Part shown: positions 9,474 through 17,876 of the stretch, piece by piece | How positions within the stretch are numbered: position 1 is the stretch's first letter | Layout of the letters: the number at the start of each line of letters is the position of its first letter | Source: Nitrosarchaeum sp. | Lineage (GTDB): Archaea > Thermoproteota > Nitrososphaeria > Nitrososphaerales > Nitrosopumilaceae | Reading direction: 5' to 3' | Assembly: GCA_021414365.1 (NCBI GenBank) | Contig: JAIOOR010000014.1 | Span: 1-62,044 of the forward strand | DNA length: 62,044 bases | Position numbers and translations under genes: made by a program | The notes under the pieces: generated by a model | What the model was told of the DNA's origin: nothing | What the model saw: the letters and a program-made list of their open reading frames with translations, nothing else | Databases searched by the model: none

Positions 9474-9761
9474 ATGGAAAAAATAGACTATGAAGGAATT
9501 GTTTGGGCAATTAATCACAATAATCCAGAACCACTAGTAGAGCATGCCCTGCATACATTGGAGATGCACGGAGTAAAAAAAGAGGATATTCAATTGACGG
9601 ATGCTCCAGATAATGTCAAAGTAGGGGCAATCGTAGTGGAGATTTGGCCATATCACCTAGATGTTGCCAGAGTGAGAACTATACGTAATGAATCATTTAT
9701 CAGCGGTACTGTTATGACAATTGAGTTAAAGTTAGACGGCGAAGGTAACTATACAGATTAG
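9474..9761 (+). CDS. Small acidic hypothetical protein
   Basis: This 95-residue soluble protein has an alternating beta/alpha pattern, with strands such as NVKVGAIVVEIWPY and TVMTIELKL. There is no cysteine, signal peptide or membrane helix. I do not recognise the family. It lies two bases upstream of the next gene on the same strand, so the two are probably co-transcribed. Confidence 0.7.
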   Translation: MEKIDYEGIVWAINHNNPEPLVEHALHTLEMHGVKKEDIQLTDAPDNVKVGAIVVEIWPYHLDVARVRTIRNESFISGTVMTIELKLDGEGNYTD

Positions 9762-9763
9762 TT

Positions 9764-10255
9764 TTGAAAAAAGCAAAGAAGCAAAACATCATCATTGCAT
9801 CCATTGCCATCATCATTGTAGTGACAATAGTTGCTTACAATTATTCATACGATCAAACAAGACAAAAAGGGTTCAAGTTTGGCAACGACCTTCAGCAAAT
9901 TCAAGAGGAAGTAAAGCAGTTACAAGTGGAATTTAATTCAAAAATCACACAGTGGAAAGAAGGAGACTTGAGTCAGCAAGAATTAGAAGCGTTTTCAAAA
10001 GAGCATGTTGAAAAAATGCAGAATGTGATTTTAAAATATGATGAACTAATTGCGCCAAAGTCGTTTGCTCCATCAGTTGAATTATTCAAGCTTTCAACTC
10101 AAGCACAACTAGACAGCGACAAGGAGTTTATGGAATGGATAAATACAAACGACGAATCACACAGCGTCAGATCAGACTCGTTGTTACAAGAATCATTTGA
10201 CTATGAAATGACGGCATTGGCAGAATTTAACGCTGCAAAGGCAGGATTGCGATAA
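9764..10255 (+). CDS. Membrane-anchored helical protein of unknown function
   Basis: The product has 163 residues and one N-terminal membrane anchor (residues 8-25, IIIASIAIIIVVTIVAY). A mostly helical extracytoplasmic domain rich in Gln, Glu and Lys follows. The start is TTG, two bases after the stop of the upstream gene, which points to translational coupling. Its overall look is like a periplasmic four-helix sensor or cargo domain, but no motif is recognised. Confidence 0.7.
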   Translation: MKKAKKQNIIIASIAIIIVVTIVAYNYSYDQTRQKGFKFGNDLQQIQEEVKQLQVEFNSKITQWKEGDLSQQELEAFSKEHVEKMQNVILKYDELIAPKSFAPSVELFKLSTQAQLDSDKEFMEWINTNDESHSVRSDSLLQESFDYEMTALAEFNAAKAGLR

Positions 10256-10293
10256 TAAATAATTTTTAAAATATTCTAAAAATCCCGATGTAA

Positions 10294-10749
10294 TTATAAC
10301 AGATTTAGTTTTTGCAGCAAGTCCAATGTGGGGGAGATTTCTTTTATAATTTCACTTTTGTCCAATGGAGTAGGTTCAGAAAAAGTAATTGGAAAGGTGA
10401 TTGTAAGCATGTCAGGATCAGTGTGAGATACCCTAATGGAATGAACAGTGTTGTTTGTTTTTGAAATGAAATCTTTCCATTTTTTCAAGTGCTCTTGTAC
10501 ACGAATCACATGACTCTCTAATTCATCAATATCAATATCCAGTTCAGTATCAAATAATCCGAATTTCACAAGTGGAATCATGACAAGGCCGCCTGTTATT
10601 TTATCATGATTTTTTAACATTTGGGAGATAATTTCTGCTGAATGTTCTTTTGGAAATATATCCCCATAATCAGGATCAAAGTATCCAGCTATGAGTTTTT
10701 TAGAATCAAATATTCGAAAATATTCATCGTCTAAATCTAATTTCCACAT
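10294..10749 (-). CDS. Hypothetical protein, 151 aa
   Basis: This soluble protein begins MWKLDLDDEYFRIFDS. It contains an acidic hinge (DTELDIDIDELESH), a long amphipathic helix near 85-100 and a beta-rich C-terminal half (IRVSHTDPDMLTITFPITF). No known domain is recognised. It is convergent with the upstream membrane-anchored gene (38 bases apart) and divergent from the next gene. Confidence 0.65.
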   Translation of the reverse strand: MWKLDLDDEYFRIFDSKKLIAGYFDPDYGDIFPKEHSAEIISQMLKNHDKITGGLVMIPLVKFGLFDTELDIDIDELESHVIRVQEHLKKWKDFISKTNNTVHSIRVSHTDPDMLTITFPITFSEPTPLDKSEIIKEISPTLDLLQKLNLL

Positions 10750-10822
10750 TAACTAGGCAACATTGCATAAATAAATAAATGATTTACCAGAGTTAAATAA
10801 ACAAGGAGTAAAAGAAAAGAAA

Positions 10823-11113
10823 ATGGCAATTTCCAAAGAAAACAAAGACTTCATTGACAGTTTAATTGATTATTACATTAGTGAATCAGAATCATACAGG
10901 CAAATTGCAGAAAACTTTGTTCCCGAAGTGGAATCTGTGGCAGATACTGCATTTGGCATCATCACAGGTTGTGTTTATTCTGGATTTTTACAAGCTTATC
11001 AGAATCAGCAGCAATCCCCAGGATTGGAAGACATCAGAGAGTTTAATCGAATCATAAAAAGGCGGGCTCCATTAATTAAAAAAGCCGTTCTCAAACCGGT
11101 CAATAGCAACTAG
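10823..11113 (+). CDS. Small hypothetical protein, 96 aa
   Basis: The protein is soluble and helical. It starts MAISKENKDFIDSLIDYYIS, has a central hydrophobic segment (ADTAFGIITGCVYSGFLQAY) too polar for a clear membrane span, and ends in a basic helix (RIIKRRAPLIKKAVLKP). An AG-rich stretch (AAGGAGTAAAAG) precedes the ATG by about 10 bases and may serve as a ribosome-binding site. The function is not recognised. Confidence 0.65.
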   Translation: MAISKENKDFIDSLIDYYISESESYRQIAENFVPEVESVADTAFGIITGCVYSGFLQAYQNQQQSPGLEDIREFNRIIKRRAPLIKKAVLKPVNSN

Positions 11114-11176
11114 ACGAGTTACCAAATAATCAGACAACAAATCAAAGTTTAATTTGATTTCATAGTTACAAAAATC

Positions 11177-11269
11177 ATGAAGATAGACGGCAGCAAACTC
11201 ATCTTTATTTTAGGAGTTGCATCTGCAGTGGCAACTGCAATAGTGGCACTGTATTTTTCAATACGTTGA
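11177..11269 (+). CDS. Single-span membrane micro-protein, 30 aa
   Basis: A 30-codon frame encodes MKIDGSKLIF followed by a hydrophobic Ala/Val/Leu segment (about residues 8-27) and a terminal Arg. Its TGA overlaps the TTG start of the next gene (TTGA), a typical coupling arrangement, which argues that both are translated. Small one-span proteins like this are common in the group; the function is unknown. Confidence 0.55.
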   Translation: MKIDGSKLIFILGVASAVATAIVALYFSIR

Positions 11270-11616
11270 TAAATCAACAAATGATACAAACGTCATTGTC
11301 AGCTACAGATGAATTCAGAGTTACGCAAATAGTGGACAATGGCCAAATAGTCCAACTGGCATTAATTGAAAATGTGTCAACTGAGCCAATATCACAAAAA
11401 CAGATGATTATAGATAATGTCTCAAAAAGACTGGATGCTGAAACAAAAGAGCAGGTAATGCCGCTACTAGAGGCGATTTTACAATCTCAGCCAACAGTCA
11501 ACATCAATAGCTATCAGCAGACTCAAATCACAATCGTGATGCCAAGATCAAGATACGAGGGCATGGGCAGACCCCAAGTTGGAAGCGTTGTTGGGATAAA
11601 TCTAAAAAAACTCTAA
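11266..11616 (+). CDS. Hypothetical soluble protein, 116 aa
   Basis: The frame begins at a TTG overlapping the preceding micro-gene's stop; an in-frame ATG at 11281 is an alternative. The sequence is rich in Gln, Ile and Val with a repeated beta pattern ([36 protein letters not shown]) and has no cysteine or membrane span. It overlaps the 3' end of the YyaL-like gene by four bases, tail to tail. No family is recognised. Confidence 0.65.
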   Translation: MINQQMIQTSLSATDEFRVTQIVDNGQIVQLALIENVSTEPISQKQMIIDNVSKRLDAETKEQVMPLLEAILQSQPTVNINSYQQTQITIVMPRSRYEGMGRPQVGSVVGINLKKL

Positions 11617-13640
11617 AGATGCAAGTCTATTTCTGCAATGGACTTCAAAGGTAGTGAGCAGGCAAAATCCTTACAAACAAAAACAGATGTCTTTTCATCG
11701 AAAGTTTTGCCTGCAAAAAATGGGAATTTTGCAAGATTTTCTAATTGTGTTTTATGATGTATCATTACCAAAATTGATTCTGGTAGGAATTTACCATTAA
11801 GAAACTTGCAAATCTCAGAGTGTTCAGAGTTGATAATTGTAATTTCAGTTGGTTTTTGCAAGTATGTGTAAATTGTATTTAGCAGATAGCCAAACCCAAA
11901 CGGATTTTCTGCTGCAATTTGTGCCTGGGATTCCATGATTTTGGTTGCGATTTTTAAGAATTTTTCTTCCTGGGTCAGATGGAATAATCTAAGCATTACA
12001 AAACAAGAGACAGAATTGCCTGAGGGAAGTGACAGATCATAGTTGCTCTTTGGTCTGATGATTAATTTTTCATGATTGTCAGATGTCATAAAGAAGCTGT
12101 TGGTTTCAGAATCCCAAAAGTGATCAACTAGGTAATGCCCTAATTTTTGCGCCAATTCTAGATATTTTGATTCTGGCTCTACCTCAAATACATCAAGCAA
12201 AGAATTTGCAAAATAAGAATAATCCTCCAAATATCCATCAATTTTTGCAGTATTGTTTTTGTACGTTCTAAGGAGTTTGTCACCATGAAGCAGATTTGAT
12301 TCAATAAATGAAATACATTTTTTTGCAGCATCCAAATATTTTGTATCATCAGTTACACGATACCCTTTTGCAAATGCGGTTATCATCAGAGAGTTCCAAG
12401 ATGTCAGAATTTTATCATCCAGTCCAGGTGAAATTCGTTTAGAGCGAACTTTCAATAATTTTTCAGAATATGTAGCAAGAATTTCTTTAATTTTGTCTTC
12501 GGGCATTCCAAAATGAAAAGAGACAGCAGAGAGTTGGATATTATTGCACAAGATGTTGTTGCCTTCCCAATTTCCTCCATCAGTCACATCATAGTATAAA
12601 CAAAATATGTCGGCATCATCACCTAGAATCTCTTTGATTTCACTTTTCTTCCACACATAGAATTTTCCTTCTATACCTTCTGAATCAGCATCATATGCTG
12701 AAAAAAATCCACCATTAGTTGCAGTCATTTCTCTTAACACGTAACCCAAAGTTTTGTTTAAAACTTCAAGATAGAACGGGTCTTTGGTAATCTGGTATGC
12801 CTCTGCATAATTTACAGGAATCAGCGCGTTGTCATAAAGCATCTTTTCAAAGTGTGGGACAAGCCATCTGGCATCTGTTGAATACCTGTGAAATCCGCCA
12901 CCGATCTGGTCAAATATGCCGCCTTTGGCCATTTTATTTAGGGTTTTAAGCGCAAATTCATTGAATTTTGCAAGTCCTGTAAGTTTTGCATATCGAAACA
13001 AAAATGAAATGTTTGCAGCATTTGGAAATTTTGGAGCAGAGCCAAATCCACCATATGATGAATCGCCCAGTTGAAACAAGTTCATGGCTGCTTCATCGAG
13101 AATTACTTTTTCTAGTTTGGATGGAATTTGTACAGTTTCTGTTTTTTGCAGTGTTCCAAGAAAGTTTGCGGCAGACTTTTCAATGTCTTTAGGTTTTTCT
13201 TTCCAAGCTTGTGCCAGTTGTCTTGTGATACTTCCAAATCCAGGGCGACCATAAGAATCAAAAACTGGAAAATAAGTTCCAACATAAAACGGCTTTTGAT
13301 CAGGAGTCAAAAAGACACTTAGTGGCCAACCACCTTGTCCGGTTGCAATCTGGCAAACTTTTTGATAAATGTCATCAATGTCTGGTCGCTCTTCCCTGTC
13401 AACCTTAATGTTAACAAAATTTTCATTCATGAATTCTGCGACATCTTCATTTTCAAATGACTCGTGTGCCATTACATGGCACCAGTGACAAGCACTGTAC
13501 CCTACACTTAGAAATATTGGCTTGTTTTCATCTTTTGCTTTTTTTATAGATTCATCATTCCAGGCATACCATTTTACTGGATTATGTGCATGTTGAAGTA
13601 AGTACGGGCTGGTTTCATTTATCAGACTATTTTCTGTCAC
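11613..13640 (-). CDS. YyaL/SSP411-type thioredoxin-domain protein
   Basis: This 675-residue protein matches the DUF255 family from end to end. An N-terminal thioredoxin-like domain opens with [20 protein letters not shown], with the redox-like motif C51-H-W-C54 and the DREERPDID signature. A long (alpha/alpha)6-barrel region follows that resembles N-acylglucosamine 2-epimerase folds ([32 protein letters not shown]-like). The length is normal for the family. The biochemical role is not firmly known; the fold suggests sugar or thiol chemistry in the cytoplasm. Confidence 0.93.
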   Translation of the reverse strand: MTENSLINETSPYLLQHAHNPVKWYAWNDESIKKAKDENKPIFLSVGYSACHWCHVMAHESFENEDVAEFMNENFVNIKVDREERPDIDDIYQKVCQIATGQGGWPLSVFLTPDQKPFYVGTYFPVFDSYGRPGFGSITRQLAQAWKEKPKDIEKSAANFLGTLQKTETVQIPSKLEKVILDEAAMNLFQLGDSSYGGFGSAPKFPNAANISFLFRYAKLTGLAKFNEFALKTLNKMAKGGIFDQIGGGFHRYSTDARWLVPHFEKMLYDNALIPVNYAEAYQITKDPFYLEVLNKTLGYVLREMTATNGGFFSAYDADSEGIEGKFYVWKKSEIKEILGDDADIFCLYYDVTDGGNWEGNNILCNNIQLSAVSFHFGMPEDKIKEILATYSEKLLKVRSKRISPGLDDKILTSWNSLMITAFAKGYRVTDDTKYLDAAKKCISFIESNLLHGDKLLRTYKNNTAKIDGYLEDYSYFANSLLDVFEVEPESKYLELAQKLGHYLVDHFWDSETNSFFMTSDNHEKLIIRPKSNYDLSLPSGNSVSCFVMLRLFHLTQEEKFLKIATKIMESQAQIAAENPFGFGYLLNTIYTYLQKPTEITIINSEHSEICKFLNGKFLPESILVMIHHKTQLENLAKFPFFAGKTFDEKTSVFVCKDFACSLPLKSIAEIDLHL

Positions 13641-13684
13641 AATAAATCGTATTCCTTTTGCTATTTGTATCTAATTGGTATAAG

Positions 13685-13921
13685 CTAGTAAAAGATCCCT
13701 TTGCCTTCTTCTAACTCGTAAATTCTGGTATTGATTTTATTTAATAGTTTAACTTTTGATTTATGGGCTTTTTTGTCATGGCTGTAGTCTTTTTTTTCTA
13801 CCAACTCTTGTAATCGTTTTAGTTGTACTACTGTAAGTTTTTTGAATTCGCTTTTTGAGCTAGAGACAAGTTGAAGTAGTTTTATTCGCTCACGATCTTC
13901 AGAAGAGATATCCTTTGACAT
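13685..13921 (-). CDS. Small charged coiled-coil protein
   Basis: The 78 residues are highly charged and helical (SSEDRERIKLLQLVSSSKSE onwards), with heptad-like Leu spacing and many Lys residues. No domain is recognised. A nucleic-acid or protein-binding helix is possible. Confidence 0.6.
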   Translation of the reverse strand: MSKDISSEDRERIKLLQLVSSSKSEFKKLTVVQLKRLQELVEKKDYSHDKKAHKSKVKLLNKINTRIYELEEGKGIFY

Positions 13922-14000
13922 AGAATATCATAGGAAGGGGTTCTTTATTTTTCTAATGAATGAAAATGGCTACGGCAGTATGTCTGGAAATAATTCAGAA

Positions 14001-14648
14001 TCAATTATTGGTTTTGGAAACTAGTTCAAGTGGGATTTGTGCACTTCCAAAGGGTTCGTCTATTTTCAGAAAATACTCTTTTGAAGGATCATATTTGAAG
14101 TCAACATAGTTTCCATACCCTTGTGCTGGTCCAAACAAAATATTGATAAATCTTGCCTGGCCAGGATTTAGACCTACATTGCCTGAAGTAAAGTCATGTG
14201 AAGAGTGTATGTATGTGGTTTTACCGTCCCAGATGTGATAGTTACATGATGCTGCCCCTCCACAATGAAGCAGTACAGCATCAGAAGAGCCAGTGTTTTC
14301 TGCCAGCATTCTCAAATTGAAAACTACTATTTCTTGTTCAGAAATATCCACTTCTCCACCTGCATAATAATATGTGATTGGGCCAACAACAAATGCTTGC
14401 GATTTTTGTTTGAATTCCAATGTTTTAATTTCGCTTTTAATTGGATACTCACACTCTGCAACTAGTCCAGGATTTCTCTGATCTTTACATGATATCAAAT
14501 CAGTATTAAGAACATCCAATCTTTTTTCAAGATCTGTTGGAATATTTTGTTGCTCAATCATGTCATAACTGCGAGGAATGTAGCTGTTCACAAATACTAT
14601 GACAGCAAATGACACAAATATTATAAAAAAGATATAGATTTTTTTCAT
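14001..14648 (-). CDS. Secreted or membrane-anchored protein, end of a zinc-ribbon operon
   Basis: This 215-residue protein starts MKKIYIFFIIFVSFAVIVFV, a signal anchor. A beta-rich extracytoplasmic domain follows, with four cysteines (SCKDQRNPGLVAEC and LLHCGGAASC). The ATG overlaps the stop of the upstream zinc-ribbon gene (TAATG), so it is the last gene of an overlapping run. The domain has the look of a jelly-roll or Ig-like fold, but I recognise no family. Confidence 0.7.
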   Translation of the reverse strand: MKKIYIFFIIFVSFAVIVFVNSYIPRSYDMIEQQNIPTDLEKRLDVLNTDLISCKDQRNPGLVAECEYPIKSEIKTLEFKQKSQAFVVGPITYYYAGGEVDISEQEIVVFNLRMLAENTGSSDAVLLHCGGAASCNYHIWDGKTTYIHSSHDFTSGNVGLNPGQARFINILFGPAQGYGNYVDFKYDPSKEYFLKIDEPFGSAQIPLELVSKTNN

Positions 14649-14826
14649 TATCTTTTATTTCGAGACTTTGTTCTCAAAACAGCTCCACAGCAAGGACATC
14701 TAGCATTTGGAGTGTTTAGAAAAAGTCCACACATTGAGCATCTCTTTTGGCCATACTCGTAACGTGAGCCATTTGGAGCACTTTCTGCTTTAAAATCAAC
14801 ACAGAATCCTTTACAAAAAAACCCAT
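14648..14826 (-). CDS. Small Nitrososphaeria-type zinc-ribbon protein, frame broken in a T run
   Basis: From the ATG at 14826 the frame gives MGFF and then derails. One extra T in the run of seven T's (plus strand 14815-14821) yields a coherent 59-residue protein with FFCKGFC, RYEYGQKRCSMC and ARCPCCG, ending TAA at 14648. This matches a small zinc-ribbon type (CKGxC...GQKRC...CPCCG) I associate with many thaumarchaeal micro-proteins. It begins two bases after the preceding ribbon's stop and overlaps the next start. Either the assembly lacks a base or the gene is frameshifted. Confidence 0.65.
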
Positions 14827-14828
14827 CT

Positions 14829-15002
14829 TTATTTCCCCCTTACGAATGGATCATGGCAGCATGGACATCGAGAATATTTTGAGATCATGTACAGATTACA
14901 AGTAGAACAGTATTTTTTAAAAATTTCATGTGTCTCTTGTCGAAACTTTGATTCTGCGTCATAATATTGACATATACTTCTACAAGGCTCAGACATGTAC
15001 AT
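14829..15002 (-). CDS. Small zinc-ribbon protein, 57 aa
   Basis: The protein has the cysteine pattern EPCRSIC, KKYCSTC and RCPCC, the same order and similar spacing as the ribbon encoded just downstream. The two look like a diverged tandem duplication. It overlaps the upstream ribbon gene by 14 bases. A second ATG two codons in (14996) is an alternative start. It would bind one or two zinc ions; the target is unknown. Confidence 0.75.
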   Translation of the reverse strand: MYMSEPCRSICQYYDAESKFRQETHEIFKKYCSTCNLYMISKYSRCPCCHDPFVRGK

Positions 15003-15162
15003 TGCCTCTTTTTTTAAAAATTACTTTAAATTTTGAATTACAATTTTTACACAATACCACATCCCCGTTTCTATTAACACTCACACTACCACATTCAATA
15101 CAAATTCGAACCATTTCATTGATTGTCTTTATTTCAGATTCTATTTGTAATTGAGATAGCAT
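14989..15162 (-). CDS. Small zinc-ribbon protein with strong ribosome-binding site, 57 aa
   Basis: The product has an N-terminal amphipathic helix (MLSQLQIESEIKTINEMV) and then a ribbon with CIEC and CKNC. A GGAGGG Shine-Dalgarno sequence lies about ten bases upstream of the ATG on the minus strand. That is stronger than for most genes here and marks this as the first gene of the overlapping run 15162-14001. Function unknown; regulation or RNA binding is a guess. Confidence 0.75.
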   Translation of the reverse strand: MLSQLQIESEIKTINEMVRICIECGSVSVNRNGDVVLCKNCNSKFKVIFKKRGNVHV

Positions 15163-15217
15163 CAATTTGAAGCCCTCCTAAAAAATATGGATAAAGGAGT
15201 GAAATGGTTCATTTCAA

Positions 15218-15691
15218 TTACTCCAATACAGAGCGTAGCATCCAAGATGTCTTTTCATGTTTTTCCATCAGACCTGTTAGAAAGTCCTGAGTGCCAACAT
15301 CGTTATATTTTCCACAACCATCAATATCTAGACGAATGCTTTGAATTATTTTTTCATGGTCTGAAACCAAGTTTTGTATCATTGATTTTGCTTCTGGATA
15401 CTTTCCAGGATGTTCTTCAAGCCTAGAATTTTTTGCAAATTCCTCAAGAGTTGCACTTGTCTTACTTCCTAGAGAACGAATTCTTTCTGCAATTTCATCA
15501 ATGTCAGCAGAAAGCCCGTCATATTGTCCTTCAAACATCTTGTGGTAATCACTGAAGTGTTCTCCTACCACATTCCAGTGATAGTTTCTGGTTTTTGTGT
15601 AAAGTACATACTCGTCTGCTAAAAGTTTAGCAAGGATGTCTACAACTCCTTTACGATCTTGATCTGATATTCCAATGTTTATGTTAGTCAT
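15218..15691 (-). CDS. dps: Dps-type ferritin
   Basis: The 157-residue protein has the Dps signature helix RNYHWNVVGEHFSDYHKMFEGQY with D-x-x-A-E-R (DIDEIAERIRSLG), which forms the inter-subunit ferroxidase site (His, Asp, Glu). Dps oxidises Fe(II) with peroxide, stores iron and protects DNA as a 12-mer. It is transcribed divergently from a Fur-family regulator, and two palindromes lie between them. Regulation by that repressor in response to iron or peroxide is therefore likely. Confidence 0.93.
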   Translation of the reverse strand: MTNINIGISDQDRKGVVDILAKLLADEYVLYTKTRNYHWNVVGEHFSDYHKMFEGQYDGLSADIDEIAERIRSLGSKTSATLEEFAKNSRLEEHPGKYPEAKSMIQNLVSDHEKIIQSIRLDIDGCGKYNDVGTQDFLTGLMEKHEKTSWMLRSVLE

Positions 15692-15701
15692 TACATACTA
15701 T

Positions 15702-15716
15702 TAGGAATACTTCCTA
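15702..15716. promoter_or_regulatory. Palindromic operator candidate, dps side
   Basis: TAGGAA-TAC-TTCCTA is a perfect 6+6 inverted repeat 11-25 bases upstream of the dps ATG. It lies in the promoter of the minus-strand gene and faces a Fur-family gene. It is AT-rich like PerR/Fur boxes but not a consensus match. Binding is inferred. Confidence 0.55.
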
Positions 15717-15741
15717 TTTAGGTATTGTTATTGATTAGAAA

Positions 15742-15754
15742 TTATTCCTAATAA
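15742..15754. promoter_or_regulatory. Palindromic operator candidate, Fur-family gene side
   Basis: TTATT-CCT-AATAA is a perfect 5+5 inverted repeat located 35-47 bases upstream of the regulator's ATG. It shares the TTCCTA core with the dps-side palindrome 26 bases away. Autoregulation is likely. Confidence 0.5.
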
Positions 15755-15788
15755 GAAATATTAAATAGGATAGATCGACAAATACAAT

Positions 15789-16217
15789 ATGCTTCAAATA
15801 GAAGAATTGGCAAATTCGCTGAGAACTGATGGATTCAGAATTACTCCTCAGCGCATTGCCATTGTAGAGTATTTGCTAAAAACAGATGATCACCCCAGTG
15901 CAGAGCGTATACACAGAGTGATCCAAAAAAAATATCCCATGGTTAGTCTATCTACAGTATACAAAACCCTGGATCTACTAAAAGAAAAGAAACTAGTCAA
16001 TGAGATCGAAGTTGACGGGGAGGCAAGATTTGATGCCCATACTGATGAGCACATTAATTTGGTATGTGTCAATTGTGGAAAAATAGAAGATATTGATGAG
16101 GATTCACTCAGAGAGATTCAAACAAGAGCTGCTAGAAAATCAAAATACATGATTTTGAAAAGCAATTTTGAATTGTTTGGATATTGCAGTAGTTGCAAAT
16201 CAAAATTTACAGTTTAA
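15789..16217 (+). CDS. Fur-family metalloregulator, PerR-like
   Basis: The 142 residues show the full Fur layout. A winged-helix domain (residues 1-80) contains FRITPQRIAIVEYL and PMVSLSTVYKTLDLLKEK. A dimerisation domain follows with two CxxC knuckles for structural zinc (CVNC and CSSC) and the metal-site residues DAHTDEHIN. It would repress iron or peroxide genes. The divergent dps gene and the two palindromes between them point to dps and itself as targets. The exact metal (Fe, Mn or Zn) cannot be read from sequence. Confidence 0.92.
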   Translation: MLQIEELANSLRTDGFRITPQRIAIVEYLLKTDDHPSAERIHRVIQKKYPMVSLSTVYKTLDLLKEKKLVNEIEVDGEARFDAHTDEHINLVCVNCGKIEDIDEDSLREIQTRAARKSKYMILKSNFELFGYCSSCKSKFTV

Positions 16218-16232
16218 TAAAAAAGATAGAGT

Positions 16233-16556
16233 CTATGGCTGGACAGTTGCTAGTTTGTCTTGGACTCTATCATAGTAGCCATTTAGTTCCATTGCTGGAA
16301 CATAAAATGATGCTGAAACAGTGTCTCCGACTTTGGCACTACATTGAGGCACGACTACGCTTATTCCATACTGAGATTCCCCAACACAGCCATGCTCGGT
16401 AACTGCGATTACTTTTACGTTTTCAGTTACTTGTACAGGAATGTAATTCCATGGTGCAATTGTAAGAATCAGTATCACTGCAAGCCCACCTGCAATCAAT
16501 GCAATGAACTTTAGTCTCGGACTTTTCTCATCTTGTATTTGGTTCATATTTTTCAC
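16233..16556 (-). CDS. Single-span membrane-anchored protein, 107 aa
   Basis: A short cytoplasmic lead (MKNMNQIQDEKSPRLK) is followed by one membrane span (FIALIAGGLAVILILTIAPW). A small outer beta domain then carries two cysteines (HGCVGESQYGISVVVPQC) that could form a disulfide. No family is recognised. It is convergent with the Fur-family gene. Confidence 0.65.
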   Translation of the reverse strand: MKNMNQIQDEKSPRLKFIALIAGGLAVILILTIAPWNYIPVQVTENVKVIAVTEHGCVGESQYGISVVVPQCSAKVGDTVSASFYVPAMELNGYYDRVQDKLATVQP

Positions 16557-16653
16557 CTATCATTAATGGCTGGATTTAAGATAAAAACAACATGGATACA
16601 ACGCACTCATTTGCAGGTAAACTGATAAGATACGACATGTGTTGTGAAAATAC

Positions 16654-17181
16654 TTGTGTGCAAAAAAATCTGACAGTGTTACTTTTCGAATAGATGAAAA
16701 ATATGATAAAGTATTGCGAAAGATGGCAGATGAGCAAAAAATTAGTCTGAACACTCTTGTCAATCATATTTTTGGCAATTATGTCGAAACTGAGGTGTAC
16801 TTGCAAAAATTTGGCACATTAAAACTAAGCACGGATTCTTTTAGGCGTATTTTAGCAGAGCTTGATGATAAAACAATAGTCGATATTGCCATCAGGGCAG
16901 GAAGTCTTGAAGGAAGAGAGTTTATTTTATTCAAATGGAAGGAACTAAACTTGCAAACAGTGACTAGTTTTATTAAATTATTTTTTGATGTTTGTGGATT
17001 TGGCAGATGTGATCTTGTTGCAGATTCGTCAAAAGTTGCACTTAGTGCACATCATGATCTAAAAGAAAAGGGGTCATTATACATCAAACATTTCTTAGAG
17101 TCATTGATTAGAACGTCATTGGATAAATCATGTGAAACAACTATCACTGAAGATTCTGTAACTGTTGAATTTCAACCATGA
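16654..17181 (+). CDS. RHH-type regulator, paralogue 1 of 3 (start probably disrupted)
   Basis: The 175-residue protein has an N-terminal ribbon-helix-helix region (SDSVTFRIDEKYDKVLRKMA then SLNTLVNHIF). A C-terminal domain carries AHHDLKEKGSLYIKHFLES, equivalent to HHEMGEQWSLFF and QHELGMTWSLFT in paralogues at 44569 and 55161. It probably binds DNA as a dimer, with the C-terminal part sensing something. The visible frame opens with TTG. An ATG at 16637 in another frame would join it if the A-run at 16661-16667 had one more A, giving MCCENTCVQKKSDS as the N-terminus. Confidence 0.75.
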   Translation: MCAKKSDSVTFRIDEKYDKVLRKMADEQKISLNTLVNHIFGNYVETEVYLQKFGTLKLSTDSFRRILAELDDKTIVDIAIRAGSLEGREFILFKWKELNLQTVTSFIKLFFDVCGFGRCDLVADSSKVALSAHHDLKEKGSLYIKHFLESLIRTSLDKSCETTITEDSVTVEFQP

Positions 17182-17226
17182 TAATTGAATAATTGGTTTA
17201 AATTTATTTTCAGGGTCATTTCTGCA

Positions 17227-17748
17227 ATGAATAAAAATGCAATATGGGGTATTTTTGCAGGAATTACAACAGCCGTGATCATCACCTTGATCTCATCAAA
17301 TAGTCTAGCTCAGATGGCAGGTCATGATATGGACAGTATGGGTGGTTCTACGATGGAAGGTTCAACAAGCGGTTCCATGATGAGTGGTTCTGTTGGCAAT
17401 TACCCAGGTGTAGTTCAGCAAATGTGTCATCCTGAAGGAAATATGCCCCCACATTATTGTGAGCCATCATACATGGTAATGAGTTCTGTAAGAGGACTAA
17501 GCATATCGACTGTTGATGCAGTGTCAGATAATGAAGTAATGCTAACCGTCAAGCAGATTGGTTCATCTGCAGGAACTGTTTCTCAGAAACTAGTTGTAGT
17601 TGGAGGGTCTGGAAATCTAGCAGGTGCGACAGTCATTGATGGGGACTGGACAAAATCTACAATGGTACATCTAAAGTTTGATGGATTTGGAACAATATAT
17701 GATCAAGGACAAATGCATATTCACCTATTCCCATATACTGGGCAATAG
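17227..17748 (+). CDS. Secreted Met/Gly/Ser-rich protein
   Basis: I chose the ATG at 17227 because it begins a standard signal peptide (MNKNAIWGIFAGITTAVIIT, cleavage near SLAQMA); the longer TTG frame from 17185 adds residues before it. The mature part opens with a Met-, Gly- and Ser-rich linker (HDMDSMGGSTMEGSTSGSMM). A beta-rich domain follows with two cysteines (QMCHPEGNMPPHYC) and a C-terminal HIH. Met/His content suggests copper contact in the pseudoperiplasm, which is inference. Confidence 0.7.
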   Translation: MNKNAIWGIFAGITTAVIITLISSNSLAQMAGHDMDSMGGSTMEGSTSGSMMSGSVGNYPGVVQQMCHPEGNMPPHYCEPSYMVMSSVRGLSISTVDAVSDNEVMLTVKQIGSSAGTVSQKLVVVGGSGNLAGATVIDGDWTKSTMVHLKFDGFGTIYDQGQMHIHLFPYTGQ

Positions 17749-17876
17749 ACTTTTTTTCTTTTTAGAACACTTGTAATGCATTGAAAAATCAGGTTATACA
17801 TCTTGAGACATAAGGCAACAAGTATAATTTCTGAGACATAGAATTAAAAAGAATATATTTTATAGAAATACAAGAT

